This document shows, piece by piece, positions 34,466 to 43,067 of a DNA stretch of 64,000 nucleotides. This DNA comes from Porphyromonadaceae bacterium FC4. GTDB taxonomy: Bacteria; Bacteroidota; Bacteroidia; Bacteroidales; Porphyromonadaceae. Below the pieces are notes generated by a model. That model was not told the DNA's origin and did no database searches. It saw only the letters and a program-made list of their open reading frames with translations. The stretch covers positions 1 through 64,000 of the forward strand of contig LT635552.1 in assembly GCA_900120395.1 (NCBI GenBank). The letters run 5' to 3'. Numbering within the stretch: the stretch's first letter is position 1; the number at the start of each line of letters is the position of its first letter. The position numbers and the translations under genes were made by a program.

Positions 34466-35932
34466 TCACGCCTGTACCGGAGCGTGCTTCAGGATATCCA
34501 GCAGGTGATCCCATACCATCTGCACCGTGGCGATCTCCATCCGCTCGTTGGGCGAGTGTACGTCACGCATGGTGGGACCAAAGGAGACCATATCCAGCTG
34601 CGGATACTTTTCCTTGAAAAGACCGCACTCCAGTCCGGCGTGGATCGCCTTCACCTGTGGCTCTTTATCAAAGAGACGCTTGTAGCTGTCGGTGACCACC
34701 TTTAGGATCTCCGAGTCCATATTGGGCTCCCATCCGGGGTAGCCGTCGCGCTCATAGACATACGCCTCAGCCAGTGAGAACGTAGCCGTCACCATATCCC
34801 CTACCATCTCGAGCAGAGAGTCATGGGAGCTGCGCTGCGAGGTCTCTACGAAGAGGACATCGTCATCCCCCTCCTTATTCTGCATCTTCACCGAAGCCAG
34901 GTTGGTAGAGGTCTCCACCAGTCCCTCGATCGCATGGCTCATCGTGAGCACACCGTGCGGGCAGGCGATCAGAGCAGCGATCAGACGATCCGACGACTCT
35001 AGGTCGATGCAAAAGTCCGGTGTACTCGTCGTCGACACCGTCACTTTCACACCGTCATCGACACCCTTCAGCTCATCCTGCACCAGCGCCGAGAAGTTGT
35101 TGATACAGATCGCCACCGACTCCTTGTCGCTCGGGTCGATACCGATCACGGCATGACCTTCACGTGCGATCGCATTGTGCAGGTTACCGGCATCGATGCT
35201 GGCGAGCTCATAGTCCACCTCCGCTCCCAGCTCATACAGGGCACGCGCCAAGATCTTCACGGCATTACCGAGCCCCAGGTGAATATCGCCACCCGAGTGT
35301 CCCCCGCGAAGACCCTTCACATCGATCTGCAGATAGACCCGGTTGGGATCGGCATAGGTCTTGGTGTACTCAAACTCCGCCATCGTTCCCTTGCCGCCGG
35401 CACAGCCTATGAACATCTCGCCCTCATCCTCACTATCAAGGTTGAGCAGGATATCGCTCTCAAAAAAGCTGCGCTCCAGCTCCATCGCACCGGTCAGACC
35501 GGTCTCCTCATCGACCGTGAAGAGGCACTCCACAGGGCCATGCTCCACGTCGTCCGATGCCAGTATCGCCAGCTCCATAGCTACACCGATACCGTTATCT
35601 GCACCCAGAGTGGTTCCCTTAGCCTTCAGCCAGCCATCCTCGATATAGGTCTGGATCGCATCGGTATCAAAGTTGAAGTCCACATCCTTATTCTTTTCGC
35701 ACACCATATCCATATGGCTCTGCAGGACGATACTCTTGCGGTTTTCGTAGCCCTTGGTGGCAGGTTTGGAGATCAGCACGTTGCCCGCCTTATCCTTCTT
35801 GAAAGGCAGGTCGTGCTCCTTGGCAAACGCCTCCAGAAAGGCGATCACCTTCTCCTCCTTCTTGGATGGGCGGGGGATCTTGGTCAGTTGATCAAAGTAC
35901 TCGAATACAATTTTTGGTTCTTGGTTGATCAT
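34466..35932 (-). CDS. pepD: Aminoacyl-histidine dipeptidase PepD
   Basis: This 488-residue M20 peptidase cleaves dipeptides such as Xaa-His in the cytoplasm. It shows the metal-site motifs QSHMDMVCEKN (His, Asp), TTLGADNGIGVAM (bridging Asp), TVDEETGLTGAM (catalytic Glu pair) and a final MRDVHSPNERM (His ligand). The length matches PepD, which is longer than most M20 enzymes. It heads the likely operon with the EEP hydrolase, tricorn-like peptidase, Nif3-like and zinc-ribbon genes. Peptide breakdown is the shared theme of the first three. Confidence 0.93.
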   Translation of the reverse strand: MINQEPKIVFEYFDQLTKIPRPSKKEEKVIAFLEAFAKEHDLPFKKDKAGNVLISKPATKGYENRKSIVLQSHMDMVCEKNKDVDFNFDTDAIQTYIEDGWLKAKGTTLGADNGIGVAMELAILASDDVEHGPVECLFTVDEETGLTGAMELERSFFESDILLNLDSEDEGEMFIGCAGGKGTMAEFEYTKTYADPNRVYLQIDVKGLRGGHSGGDIHLGLGNAVKILARALYELGAEVDYELASIDAGNLHNAIAREGHAVIGIDPSDKESVAICINNFSALVQDELKGVDDGVKVTVSTTSTPDFCIDLESSDRLIAALIACPHGVLTMSHAIEGLVETSTNLASVKMQNKEGDDDVLFVETSQRSSHDSLLEMVGDMVTATFSLAEAYVYERDGYPGWEPNMDSEILKVVTDSYKRLFDKEPQVKAIHAGLECGLFKEKYPQLDMVSFGPTMRDVHSPNERMEIATVQMVWDHLLDILKHAPVQA

Positions 35933-36116
35933 TCGTTTCGTCTATTGTTTTAGTTGCTGCAGGACAGCGTGTTCATGTATGTTATTTGGCTGATCATTCA
36001 TTCAGCTTCGTAAATATACTCATTTCGATACGATTGCGAAAAGACCCGCCCCCGTTATCCGGGATTTCCCAAGTCCAAAAGGCAGCCTCCGAGTAGCTGA
36101 CACCCAAATAGATATG
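35933..36116. other. Upstream region of pepD
   Basis: No gene is visible. It contains the probable pepD promoter (36011-36018) and otherwise featureless sequence up to copy 5 of the dispersed element. Confidence 0.5.
36011..36018 (-). promoter_or_regulatory. Probable promoter -7 element of pepD
   Basis: TATATTTA on the minus strand is one mismatch from TAnnTTTG. A TTTT lies 20 bases upstream in the -33 position. The -7 box is about 79 bases before the pepD start codon. Confidence 0.4.
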
Positions 36117-36221
36117 GGGGCGCAAAAGTTTCCTACTGGAAACAATTCGCTACTATCCGTCAAATCGTTTTCTTTCCTACTGGAAACATTTCCCTTCTAT
36201 CCGTCAAATTTTTTGCGCCCC
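36117..36221 (+). repeat. Dispersed MITE-like element, copy 5 (best preserved ends)
   Basis: This is the most complete copy. GGGGCGCAAAA (36117-36127) and TTTTGCGCCCC (36211-36221) are a perfect 11-base terminal inverted repeat. Both inner dyads are TTTCCtactGGAAAC. No open frame of note lies inside, as expected of a non-autonomous miniature element. Palindrome block 2 follows directly. Confidence 0.92.
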
Positions 36222-36240
36222 TCCGCACCGCCCCTTATTG

Positions 36241-36535
36241 GATAAACGTTGGGGCGGCAGCACCCCGCAGGGGTGCCTCCTTCATAGACCGGGTGTCGAG
36301 GAGGGGCGAACGCCCCGACGATGACCCCGGGAATACAGAATAGCCTCAATAAATAATACGACCCCGAAGGGGTCGCCATAGGGTCGGGGCGGTTGGCGAC
36401 CCCTAGCGGGGTCGGGGGGGGGAAAAGTTTCGGTTCTGCTTTCCCGGGGTCATCGGCGCTGCGCACCTCGACCACCGGGCTATGAACAAACGACCCCTAC
36501 GGGGTCGCCAGAGGGGCGAGGTGTTTGTCGACCCG
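36241..36535. repeat. GC-rich palindrome block 2 (REP/BIME-like)
   Basis: The block contains, in order: a GCACCCC/GGGGTGC palindrome, a long forward module (36281-36334), the pair CGACCCCGAAGGGGTCG and CGACCCCTAGCGGGGTCG, a long reverse module (36439-36486) and CGACCCCTACGGGGTCG. The forward and reverse modules thus flank the short palindromes head to head. No coding region is supported. Confidence 0.85.
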
Positions 36536-36561
36536 GCCGTTCCGCCCCAATGCTCAAGCCA

Positions 36562-36605
36562 AAGCAGGAGGGCGTGCCGGAAAATACCGGCACACCCTCC
36601 TGCTT
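36562..36605 (-). terminator. Terminator of the sus locus
   Basis: AAGCAGGAGGG-c-GTGCCGG pairs with CCGGCAC-a-CCCTCCTGCTT around a six-base loop. It lies 21 bases after the stop codon of the last sus gene, so it closes the starch-utilisation transcript. Confidence 0.85.
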
Positions 36606-36626
36606 GCATCGAAACATAAAACAGTC

Positions 36627-38639
36627 TTAGCTCAGCGGGATGAAGCGAATGGCAGCACCACCGCTACGGGCTAGATCCAATGTGATCGTATCGGTAGACG
36701 AAAGCTCTCGCTCCTCTATATCAATCGCATACGGATTGGTCTCATAGTCTGACTCCGCAGTATCCCGATACAGAATGGCTTTGTAGACTACATCCGGGGT
36801 CAAGAAGTCGAGGGTGATGGATACCGTACGGGGCTCTTCGTCTGTGATCGCTCCCAAGAACCACTCGTCGCTCTCCCGATCCTGACGCGCCACGGTCACC
36901 TGCTTTCCTAGCTCAACACTTGGGTAGACCGTCTTGGACCAATTGGTGGGACATGCAGTGATGAAGGCAAACTCGGGGTGTCCATCGTAGTTTTCAATAA
37001 GGTCTGCCGCCATCTGTAGTGGGCTGTAGAGGACAACGTAAAGAGCCAACTCCTTTGCCCTCGTGTGTTGGGGATGCGTCCCCGGGTGCGCAGGGTTTGC
37101 GTAGTCAAATATCCCCGGTGTATAGTCCACAGGCCCTGCCAGTCCACGAGTGAAGGGAAGGATACATGCGTGGTAGGGGGGATTGCCTCCTCGCTTGTCC
37201 CACGCATTGTACTCCTGTCCTCGGAGCCCTTCGTGCGTCATGAGGTTGGGGTAGGTCCGCTGCAGCCCGGTGGGCATAGCCGGCTCGTGGTTATCGACCA
37301 TGATCTGATACTTGGCAGCTGTCTCTACCACTTTTCGGTAATGGCAGATCCCATACTGGCTGTGCTGGTTTTCTTTGCCATCCATCAGACCGTTTACATA
37401 GCCGGTCTTGATGCTGTGGATGCCCAGCGACCGGTAAAGTGCAAATGCCTCCTCCATCTGCTCCTCATAGTTAGCCGCCTGCCCACCTGTCTCGTTATGA
37501 GCGATCAGTGTCACTCCCTTTTCCTGAGCGTACTTCGCCAGCTCCGGAAGGTCGTAGTCCGGATAAGACTCCGTGTACGAAAACATGTCTATATCGTCTG
37601 CCCAATTGTCCTCCCAGCCTTTATTCCAGCCCTCGACCAGTACGGACTCAAATCCATGCTCAGCCGCAAAGTCGATGTATTGCTTGGTGCGCTCGGTGGT
37701 TGCTCCGTGCTTGGGACCGTAGTACCAGGTTGCTTTCTCTAGGTGCATTGCCCACCAGATCCCGACATACTTACCGGTCCGGATCCAGCCGGTGTCATCG
37801 ATCTTGCAGGGGTCATTGAGGTTGAGCATCAGGCGCGACAGAGCGAGATCACCTGCCGACCGGGTAACGATAAGGGTACGCCAGGGTGTCATAAAAGGTA
37901 CCTGAGCAAAGACTTTTTCCCCGGTAGACCAGGGCACCAGGTCTGTCTGTAGGGTAGTCCCCTCGCCATTGGTCGCTACGGGGAAGACATTCATACTTGC
38001 ATAGTCGGTCAGGTTGGCCTGGTGCAGTGCCATGAAGAGGTCCGCCCCACCCTCGAGGGTGACCGGTGTACAGATGGTGTCTTTCTTGCTGAGCGGCTCC
38101 CTGGTGAAGAGTCCCTCATAAAACTCAGTGGTATGCGTGGGCATACTCCAGGCTTGGTAGTCTTGAGCGAAGGCAAACTGTGTACGCTCGTCCAAAATAG
38201 TGATGCTGTCCAGTACTCCTTTTTTTGGAAAGGCGTAGCGGAAGCCCAGTCCATCGTCAAAGAGTCGGAAGATCAAGTCTAGGTACTTGTCCTCGTCCGC
38301 CTTCTTGAGGTGTAGGGTGAGCTCATTGTAGTGATTTCGCACTTGGACTTCCTCCCCCCAGACCTGCTCCCATGTCTCATCAAAGGTATCGGTCTCAGAG
38401 CCCAAGAGAGACAACCCCTCCGTGAAGTCCACCTCTCGGAGGAGCAAGCCTAGCCTACCGGGGGTCAGCAGGGGTGCTCCATCGCGTGTCAACTCGTAGG
38501 TCAGGATACCATCATCCACTGAGGTGCTCAGTCGAAGGGAGCCATCGGGCGAGGTGATGCTCATAGGAGCTTCGGCAGGGCTGCAGGAAAAGAGTAGAGT
38601 GCCGGTAATAATGAGGGAAAGTAGTCGTAGCTTGTTCAT
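36627..38639 (-). CDS. GH97 alpha-glucosidase/alpha-galactosidase-type lipoprotein
   Basis: This 670-residue lipoprotein (lipobox LLFSC, Cys19) belongs to glycoside hydrolase family 97. The N-terminal super-sandwich (about 25-270) carries SPDGSLRLSTSVDDG and GLGFRYAFP. The (beta/alpha)8 barrel follows with WWAMHLEKATWYYGP, LVEGWNKGWEDNW, LIAHNETGG, YQIMVDNHEPAMPTGLQRTY (20 residues) and DYTPGIFDY. These glutamates match the calcium and catalytic sites of SusB-type, inverting enzymes. It is the last gene of the sus operon. A second GH97 begins the operon; the lipid anchor of this copy distinguishes them. Confidence 0.9.
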   Translation of the reverse strand: MNKLRLLSLIITGTLLFSCSPAEAPMSITSPDGSLRLSTSVDDGILTYELTRDGAPLLTPGRLGLLLREVDFTEGLSLLGSETDTFDETWEQVWGEEVQVRNHYNELTLHLKKADEDKYLDLIFRLFDDGLGFRYAFPKKGVLDSITILDERTQFAFAQDYQAWSMPTHTTEFYEGLFTREPLSKKDTICTPVTLEGGADLFMALHQANLTDYASMNVFPVATNGEGTTLQTDLVPWSTGEKVFAQVPFMTPWRTLIVTRSAGDLALSRLMLNLNDPCKIDDTGWIRTGKYVGIWWAMHLEKATWYYGPKHGATTERTKQYIDFAAEHGFESVLVEGWNKGWEDNWADDIDMFSYTESYPDYDLPELAKYAQEKGVTLIAHNETGGQAANYEEQMEEAFALYRSLGIHSIKTGYVNGLMDGKENQHSQYGICHYRKVVETAAKYQIMVDNHEPAMPTGLQRTYPNLMTHEGLRGQEYNAWDKRGGNPPYHACILPFTRGLAGPVDYTPGIFDYANPAHPGTHPQHTRAKELALYVVLYSPLQMAADLIENYDGHPEFAFITACPTNWSKTVYPSVELGKQVTVARQDRESDEWFLGAITDEEPRTVSITLDFLTPDVVYKAILYRDTAESDYETNPYAIDIEERELSSTDTITLDLARSGGAAIRFIPLS

Positions 38640-38664
38640 GCTCTGTATTTATTTGTTGTAGTCA

Positions 38665-40530
38665 TTACTTCGATGATTGTAGGATCAGGGTGCCTCTCGG
38701 AGGAAGGCGTACCAGGTCTTGGCTCGTGTAGGTCTCTTGGGTAAAGAAGTCCACCAAGCGGCTTGGGAGCGTCATGGGTAACGCCGATAGCTCTATGTTC
38801 TGCTCTTGGTCGCTACCGTTGAGCAACACGGTGACTGACTCGTCACGATAAGTCCTCTGGTAAATATAGCAGCTGCTGACTACGGGTATGTGGCGGTAGG
38901 TGCCTTTCGTCAGAATGGGGTTGTTTTGTCTCCAGTGGAGCAACTTTTTGGTGAGTTGGTAGGCTTCGCCCCGAACCCCGGTACGTCCCTCTGCTGCAAA
39001 GGCATCGGTGTGATCTCCCTGCCAGCCGCCGGGGAAGTCGGCACGCAGTCCGCCATCGCCGTCCTGCTTGTCCGCCGCCATCAGTATCTCCGTACCGTAG
39101 TAGAGCTGTGGGATGCCGCGTGTCGTGAGCAGGTAGGTCAGAGCTTGCTTGTACCGAGGTAGATCGGTCGCCTCAGCCTCGTTGGTGCAAAAGCGAGAGG
39201 TGTCGTGGTTGTCCAAGAAGACAAGCACGGACATCGGATCGGCGTAGACAAAGTCCTGAGCCAGGAGATTATAGAGGTCGTGAAAGCCTCCGGCATGTGG
39301 CCCTGTCTCCTCCCTAAAGCACTTGCCCATCTGTATATAGAGTGGGAAGTCCATGACCGTGGGGAGGTGGGAGTTTCGGGGGGAGGCGAGCTTACTATCT
39401 TTTTGCCAGTAAGCGATCTGGGTGTTGCAGTCGTACCAGGTCTCACCGACGATATTGAAGTCAGGGTACTCCTCCATGACCTCTCGGCACCACTGCGCCA
39501 TGGCGTCAAAGTCGGCATACGGGTGCGTATCCTGCCGGATGCCATCTATACCCGCATACTCAATCCAAAAGATACTCGACTGGATCAGGTAGCGGAGGAC
39601 GTGCGGGTTTCTCTGATTGAAGTCAGGCATGGAGCGCACAAACCAGCCATCAACAGCTTGTGCAAAAGCCTCGGGCGTGGTGTACGGATCCATTTGCACC
39701 GCGGTCCGGAAAGAGGTCTGATGGTATTCGCGACCGTGGTTGAACCACTCCTCACTCGGCTGATCCTTGAAAAGGTAGTTGTTGGTGCCACAGTGGTTGA
39801 AGATCATGTCCATGATGACCTTGAGCCCGCTCGCATGGGCGTCGTCCACAAAGGCTCTAAACTCTTCGTTGCTTCCTAAGCGGGGATCAATCCGATAATA
39901 GTCTGTGATCGCATACCCATGGTAGGATCCAAAGGGCATATCGTTTTCCTGAACCGGGTTGAGCCAAAGTGCGGTCACTCCCAGGTCGGTGAAGTAGTCC
40001 ATATGCTGTCGGATGCCTGCGATATCCCCACCGTGCCAGGCAAAAGGATGGGTGCGGTCTACCTTTTGATCCAAGAAGTGCCGGGGCGGTGTGTCATTGG
40101 TGGGGTCGCCATTGCTAAAGCGGTCCGGCATGATGAGGTAGAGGACGTCACCGGAGTCGAATCCTTGTGCTTTCGTGCGACTGCTTTCTCTCTCGCGCAG
40201 CTCGTAGGGAATTTTGACAGTCGTCCCCTCCTGCCCTTCCAAGCAAATGGTCAGTGTTTGTGCCGGTGCCTCAGAGAGATCGAGGTAGAGGAGCAAGTAG
40301 TTGGGGTTTTCGAAAGAAACCACCTCAGACAGTGTGGCACCTGCACCCTCGATGGAGGGACGCATGTAGCCAATACCCTCATCGTACAAGAGCAGCTGGA
40401 GGATGGGGTTTTTCATCCCGCTCCACCAGAACTGAGGTGCGACCTTGACCTGTCCGGCACTCATCACCTGCGTGAAGAGTGAGCACAGGGTGACTAGGAG
40501 TACAATAGGATATAACTTACTTAATCGCAT
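38665..40530 (-). CDS. susA: SusA-like periplasmic GH13 neopullulanase/cyclomaltodextrinase
   Basis: This 621-residue enzyme has a cleavable signal peptide (ending near VMSAG, about 25) and the N-terminal beta domain of cyclomaltodextrinases (PQFWWSGMKNPILQLLLY). The GH13 barrel contains the nucleophile Asp in GIDGIRQDTHPY (about 335), the acid Glu in FNIVGETWY (about 362) and FLDNHDTSRF (about 440). In the Sus system of Bacteroides thetaiotaomicron the equivalent cuts imported oligosaccharides and cyclodextrins in the periplasm. The start overlaps the upstream amylase gene by 14 bases. Confidence 0.88.
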   Translation of the reverse strand: MRLSKLYPIVLLVTLCSLFTQVMSAGQVKVAPQFWWSGMKNPILQLLLYDEGIGYMRPSIEGAGATLSEVVSFENPNYLLLYLDLSEAPAQTLTICLEGQEGTTVKIPYELRERESSRTKAQGFDSGDVLYLIMPDRFSNGDPTNDTPPRHFLDQKVDRTHPFAWHGGDIAGIRQHMDYFTDLGVTALWLNPVQENDMPFGSYHGYAITDYYRIDPRLGSNEEFRAFVDDAHASGLKVIMDMIFNHCGTNNYLFKDQPSEEWFNHGREYHQTSFRTAVQMDPYTTPEAFAQAVDGWFVRSMPDFNQRNPHVLRYLIQSSIFWIEYAGIDGIRQDTHPYADFDAMAQWCREVMEEYPDFNIVGETWYDCNTQIAYWQKDSKLASPRNSHLPTVMDFPLYIQMGKCFREETGPHAGGFHDLYNLLAQDFVYADPMSVLVFLDNHDTSRFCTNEAEATDLPRYKQALTYLLTTRGIPQLYYGTEILMAADKQDGDGGLRADFPGGWQGDHTDAFAAEGRTGVRGEAYQLTKKLLHWRQNNPILTKGTYRHIPVVSSCYIYQRTYRDESVTVLLNGSDQEQNIELSALPMTLPSRLVDFFTQETYTSQDLVRLPPRGTLILQSSK

Positions 40531-41896
40531 AGACTTGGTACTTATAGGAGGGGAGTATCATCTCGGATGGGAGTATCATCTCGGAGCCGTCGGGCAGCGA
40601 ACGTACCTTCTTTCGAGCCCATGAGATGGGAATCTTGGCACTCTGCTGCTCACCGGTGGTATTCACAAGCACGAGGAGTTGCTCCGAGTCCGTCCGGTAG
40701 GTAATGAACACGACACCGCCAGCATGATCTACAGTACGGCTGCCAGTCCTTACCTGTACAGTCTGAGTATAGGCGGAGAGTATCTCCTTGAGCCGCTGAG
40801 TCTGCTCAGGCTGCGCACTCAGATCCAGAGTCCGGTACTCAAAGAAGGAGAGCGAAGTGGTGGGTGCCACCTCTTGTGAGCTATAGAGGAGTGGTACTCC
40901 GTCCACAAACGTACTCAGTACAAAAGCCGATAGCGCAGCTTCCGGACTTTTGAATACACCGATCATAGCGTTTTCACTCATGAGATCATGATTGGTCACA
41001 TAGCGTAGACGTCTCTGCTTCCTCTGGTCTATAGTACTTGTCTCATCCTTGACCTCCTGGAGGAAAGCAGATAACGTACCTTTGCCTTGGTAGTAGGCAG
41101 CGAGCCTCCCATAAGCGCCCCATCCATACAGGAGGTCAAACCCTGCCTCATAGAGCCGATTGTCGCCTCCCTCAGCCAGCATCAGCAGGTCGGGAGACTC
41201 CTTCTTGAGCGCAGCAATAGCGGTCTTCCAAAAGTCCAAGGGCACCCCCTCTGCGTAATCGCATCGGTACCCATCAATACCGTACTCACTGACCCAGTAC
41301 CTCATGGCATCCACCATGGCAGAACGGAGGTCGGTGCTCTCGTAGTCGAGGTCTGCCACATCAAGCCAATTGGTTCCCCCGGGATGGGTGGTCGTACCAT
41401 TGGCATCCTTGGTGTACCAGTCCTCGTGCTTAGTGATCCAGTCATGATCCCAAGAGGTATGGTTGGCGACCCAGTCAATAATCACCTTCATACCCAGCTG
41501 ATGGGCCGTTTTTACCAGCTCGTGGAGGTCAGCGGAGTTGCCATACTTGGGGTTGAGTGCGGTGTAGTCTTGTATACAGTATGGTGACCCTATAGCCTTG
41601 AGCTGTCCGGGTTTTTGGATGGGCATCAGCCACACCACTGTTGTCCTTAAGTCCTTGATTCGAGGAAGGTCTTGGGTGATTTTTTGAAACGTTGCCTGAT
41701 CCCCATAGAAGCGGGGGTTTACTTCGTACATAACGAGCCCGTCCAGAGGTGAAGGGGACACCTCTGAAGGGACGTTATTTTCAGGTTTATGATTCTCTAT
41801 TCCATTGGACTCCTTGCACCCGCTACATGTAGCGAAGAAAATGGAGCTAAGGAATAGCAGAAGGTACCATCTCTGGTGCTTCAAGTTTTGAGTCAT
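40517..41896 (-). CDS. GH13 alpha-amylase lipoprotein (SusG-like role)
   Basis: This 459-residue enzyme has a lipoprotein-type signal (FFATC or CSGC, Cys about 24-27) and a compact GH13 barrel. The catalytic triad is visible in GYRCDYAEG (Asp about 212), LLMLAEGGDN (Glu about 237) and TNHDLMSEN (Asp about 302). A short beta domain ends with YKYQVYAIK. It lacks the inserted starch-binding module of SusG. As the only lipid-anchored GH13 of the locus it is the likely surface endo-amylase that makes oligosaccharides for SusC. Surface display is inferred. Lipobox choice is uncertain. Confidence 0.85.
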   Translation of the reverse strand: MTQNLKHQRWYLLLFLSSIFFATCSGCKESNGIENHKPENNVPSEVSPSPLDGLVMYEVNPRFYGDQATFQKITQDLPRIKDLRTTVVWLMPIQKPGQLKAIGSPYCIQDYTALNPKYGNSADLHELVKTAHQLGMKVIIDWVANHTSWDHDWITKHEDWYTKDANGTTTHPGGTNWLDVADLDYESTDLRSAMVDAMRYWVSEYGIDGYRCDYAEGVPLDFWKTAIAALKKESPDLLMLAEGGDNRLYEAGFDLLYGWGAYGRLAAYYQGKGTLSAFLQEVKDETSTIDQRKQRRLRYVTNHDLMSENAMIGVFKSPEAALSAFVLSTFVDGVPLLYSSQEVAPTTSLSFFEYRTLDLSAQPEQTQRLKEILSAYTQTVQVRTGSRTVDHAGGVVFITYRTDSEQLLVLVNTTGEQQSAKIPISWARKKVRSLPDGSEMILPSEMILPSYKYQVYAIK

Positions 41897-41927
41897 AGTT
41901 ACCTAATTGTCTTAGCTGTTGTCTAAA

Positions 41928-43049
41928 TCATTGGGGAGCCTCTAGCTCTTCGGCTCCATCATCCGTGGCTCTGAAGTAGTAGTGCCTGTTCATTGTTAGT
42001 TGGGTCACATCGTACTGCTTACCACCATTATTGTTATTGAGGATGAGATTGGAGCTCTTGCCTATATTGGCTTCACCGGTGTCGTAGTAGTTGTAAATAA
42101 CTCCGTCTATCGTCTGCTGTCCGGTGGGAGTAGCCATACCCGGCCATCCTCCAAAGAGCTCGGGCTCACCATCAAACCATCCGTAGAGAGCCATGGCTCC
42201 CCAAGTGGTCTGATCGTCTATAAAGATAGCAAAACCATCGTGCTTGATCTGAGGCTCGAGGGCGTTTAGCTCTACGACACCATCCTCTGTAAGCTCTAGG
42301 TAGTAGTCTCTATCTAGTGTAATCTCAAAGTCAGGAAGCTGGTTGCCCTCACCTCCATTGGGGTTGAATATTAGGTTGTAGGTCAGTCCTTTGTTGTCCT
42401 TGCCGGTGTCGTAGTAGATGTAGGTCTGCCCCTCCTTGGTCTCAGTCTCCGTGGACACGACTCCGGGCCATCCGCCAAAAAGCTCGGGGAGATCATTGCC
42501 CCACGCATACAGTGCGGTAGACTCCCAGCCCGTATTATTGATGACGTAGATGACATACCCATCGTGTACGATTTCCTCAGGCTCCTCAGGTACTATGAAG
42601 TAGGAGACCCAGCGATACGATGTGAGGTCGTAGCGGTTGCCTGTTTTGGCATCCAGCTTGTGCAGCACCTCCTCATCTTTGAGGGTTCGCTCGGCACCAT
42701 GCTCTTCGCTCACAAAGTAGAAGCCATCCGCCAAGCTCTTGCCTGGGACAAAGTCGCCAGGGAAGAGATAGATGCCCCATTTGTCGTTGGTATCCGGAGC
42801 CTTCTCCAACTGCCACTTACCAGACTGCATCGCAGCCTCTTGGCCTCCATTGAAGTCACCTACGATGTACAGCTTTTCATCAGGCTGAGTACCCTGTGGC
42901 ACGATCAGCTCGAGTAGTATAGCATCGTCACGAAGCTCAAACTTTGGGAGCTCATGGTCAAAGACGATTTCCTCCATCCGGGTGCACCCTGCGAGGGTAG
43001 CAACAAACGCTAGAAGAGCAAGGAGGTAGGTATATGTTCTCTGTTTCAT
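41928..43049 (-). CDS. SusE-like starch-binding lipoprotein with tandem CBM26-like modules
   Basis: This 373-residue lipoprotein (lipobox LAGC, Cys21 from ATG 43049) has an N-terminal SusE/F-type domain (YIVGDFNGGQEAAM). Two modules of about 90 residues follow, each with the pattern yxYxWxNxLPELFGGWPG, YYDTG and LIFN. This is typical of the family 26 starch-binding modules: the first spans about 165-260 and the second about 262-370. In Bacteroides SusE and SusF hold starch at the surface; here one protein may replace both. The ATG at 43061 would add four residues (MQIT) and is also possible. Confidence 0.82.
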   Translation of the reverse strand: MKQRTYTYLLALLAFVATLAGCTRMEEIVFDHELPKFELRDDAILLELIVPQGTQPDEKLYIVGDFNGGQEAAMQSGKWQLEKAPDTNDKWGIYLFPGDFVPGKSLADGFYFVSEEHGAERTLKDEEVLHKLDAKTGNRYDLTSYRWVSYFIVPEEPEEIVHDGYVIYVINNTGWESTALYAWGNDLPELFGGWPGVVSTETETKEGQTYIYYDTGKDNKGLTYNLIFNPNGGEGNQLPDFEITLDRDYYLELTEDGVVELNALEPQIKHDGFAIFIDDQTTWGAMALYGWFDGEPELFGGWPGMATPTGQQTIDGVIYNYYDTGEANIGKSSNLILNNNNGGKQYDVTQLTMNRHYYFRATDDGAEELEAPQ

Positions 43050-43067
43050 GGTTATTTGCATTGCTGA

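Noticed and set aside
36197-36609. Open frames inside palindrome block 2
   Set aside because: They translate palindromes and the sus terminator; no start signal or family resemblance is seen.
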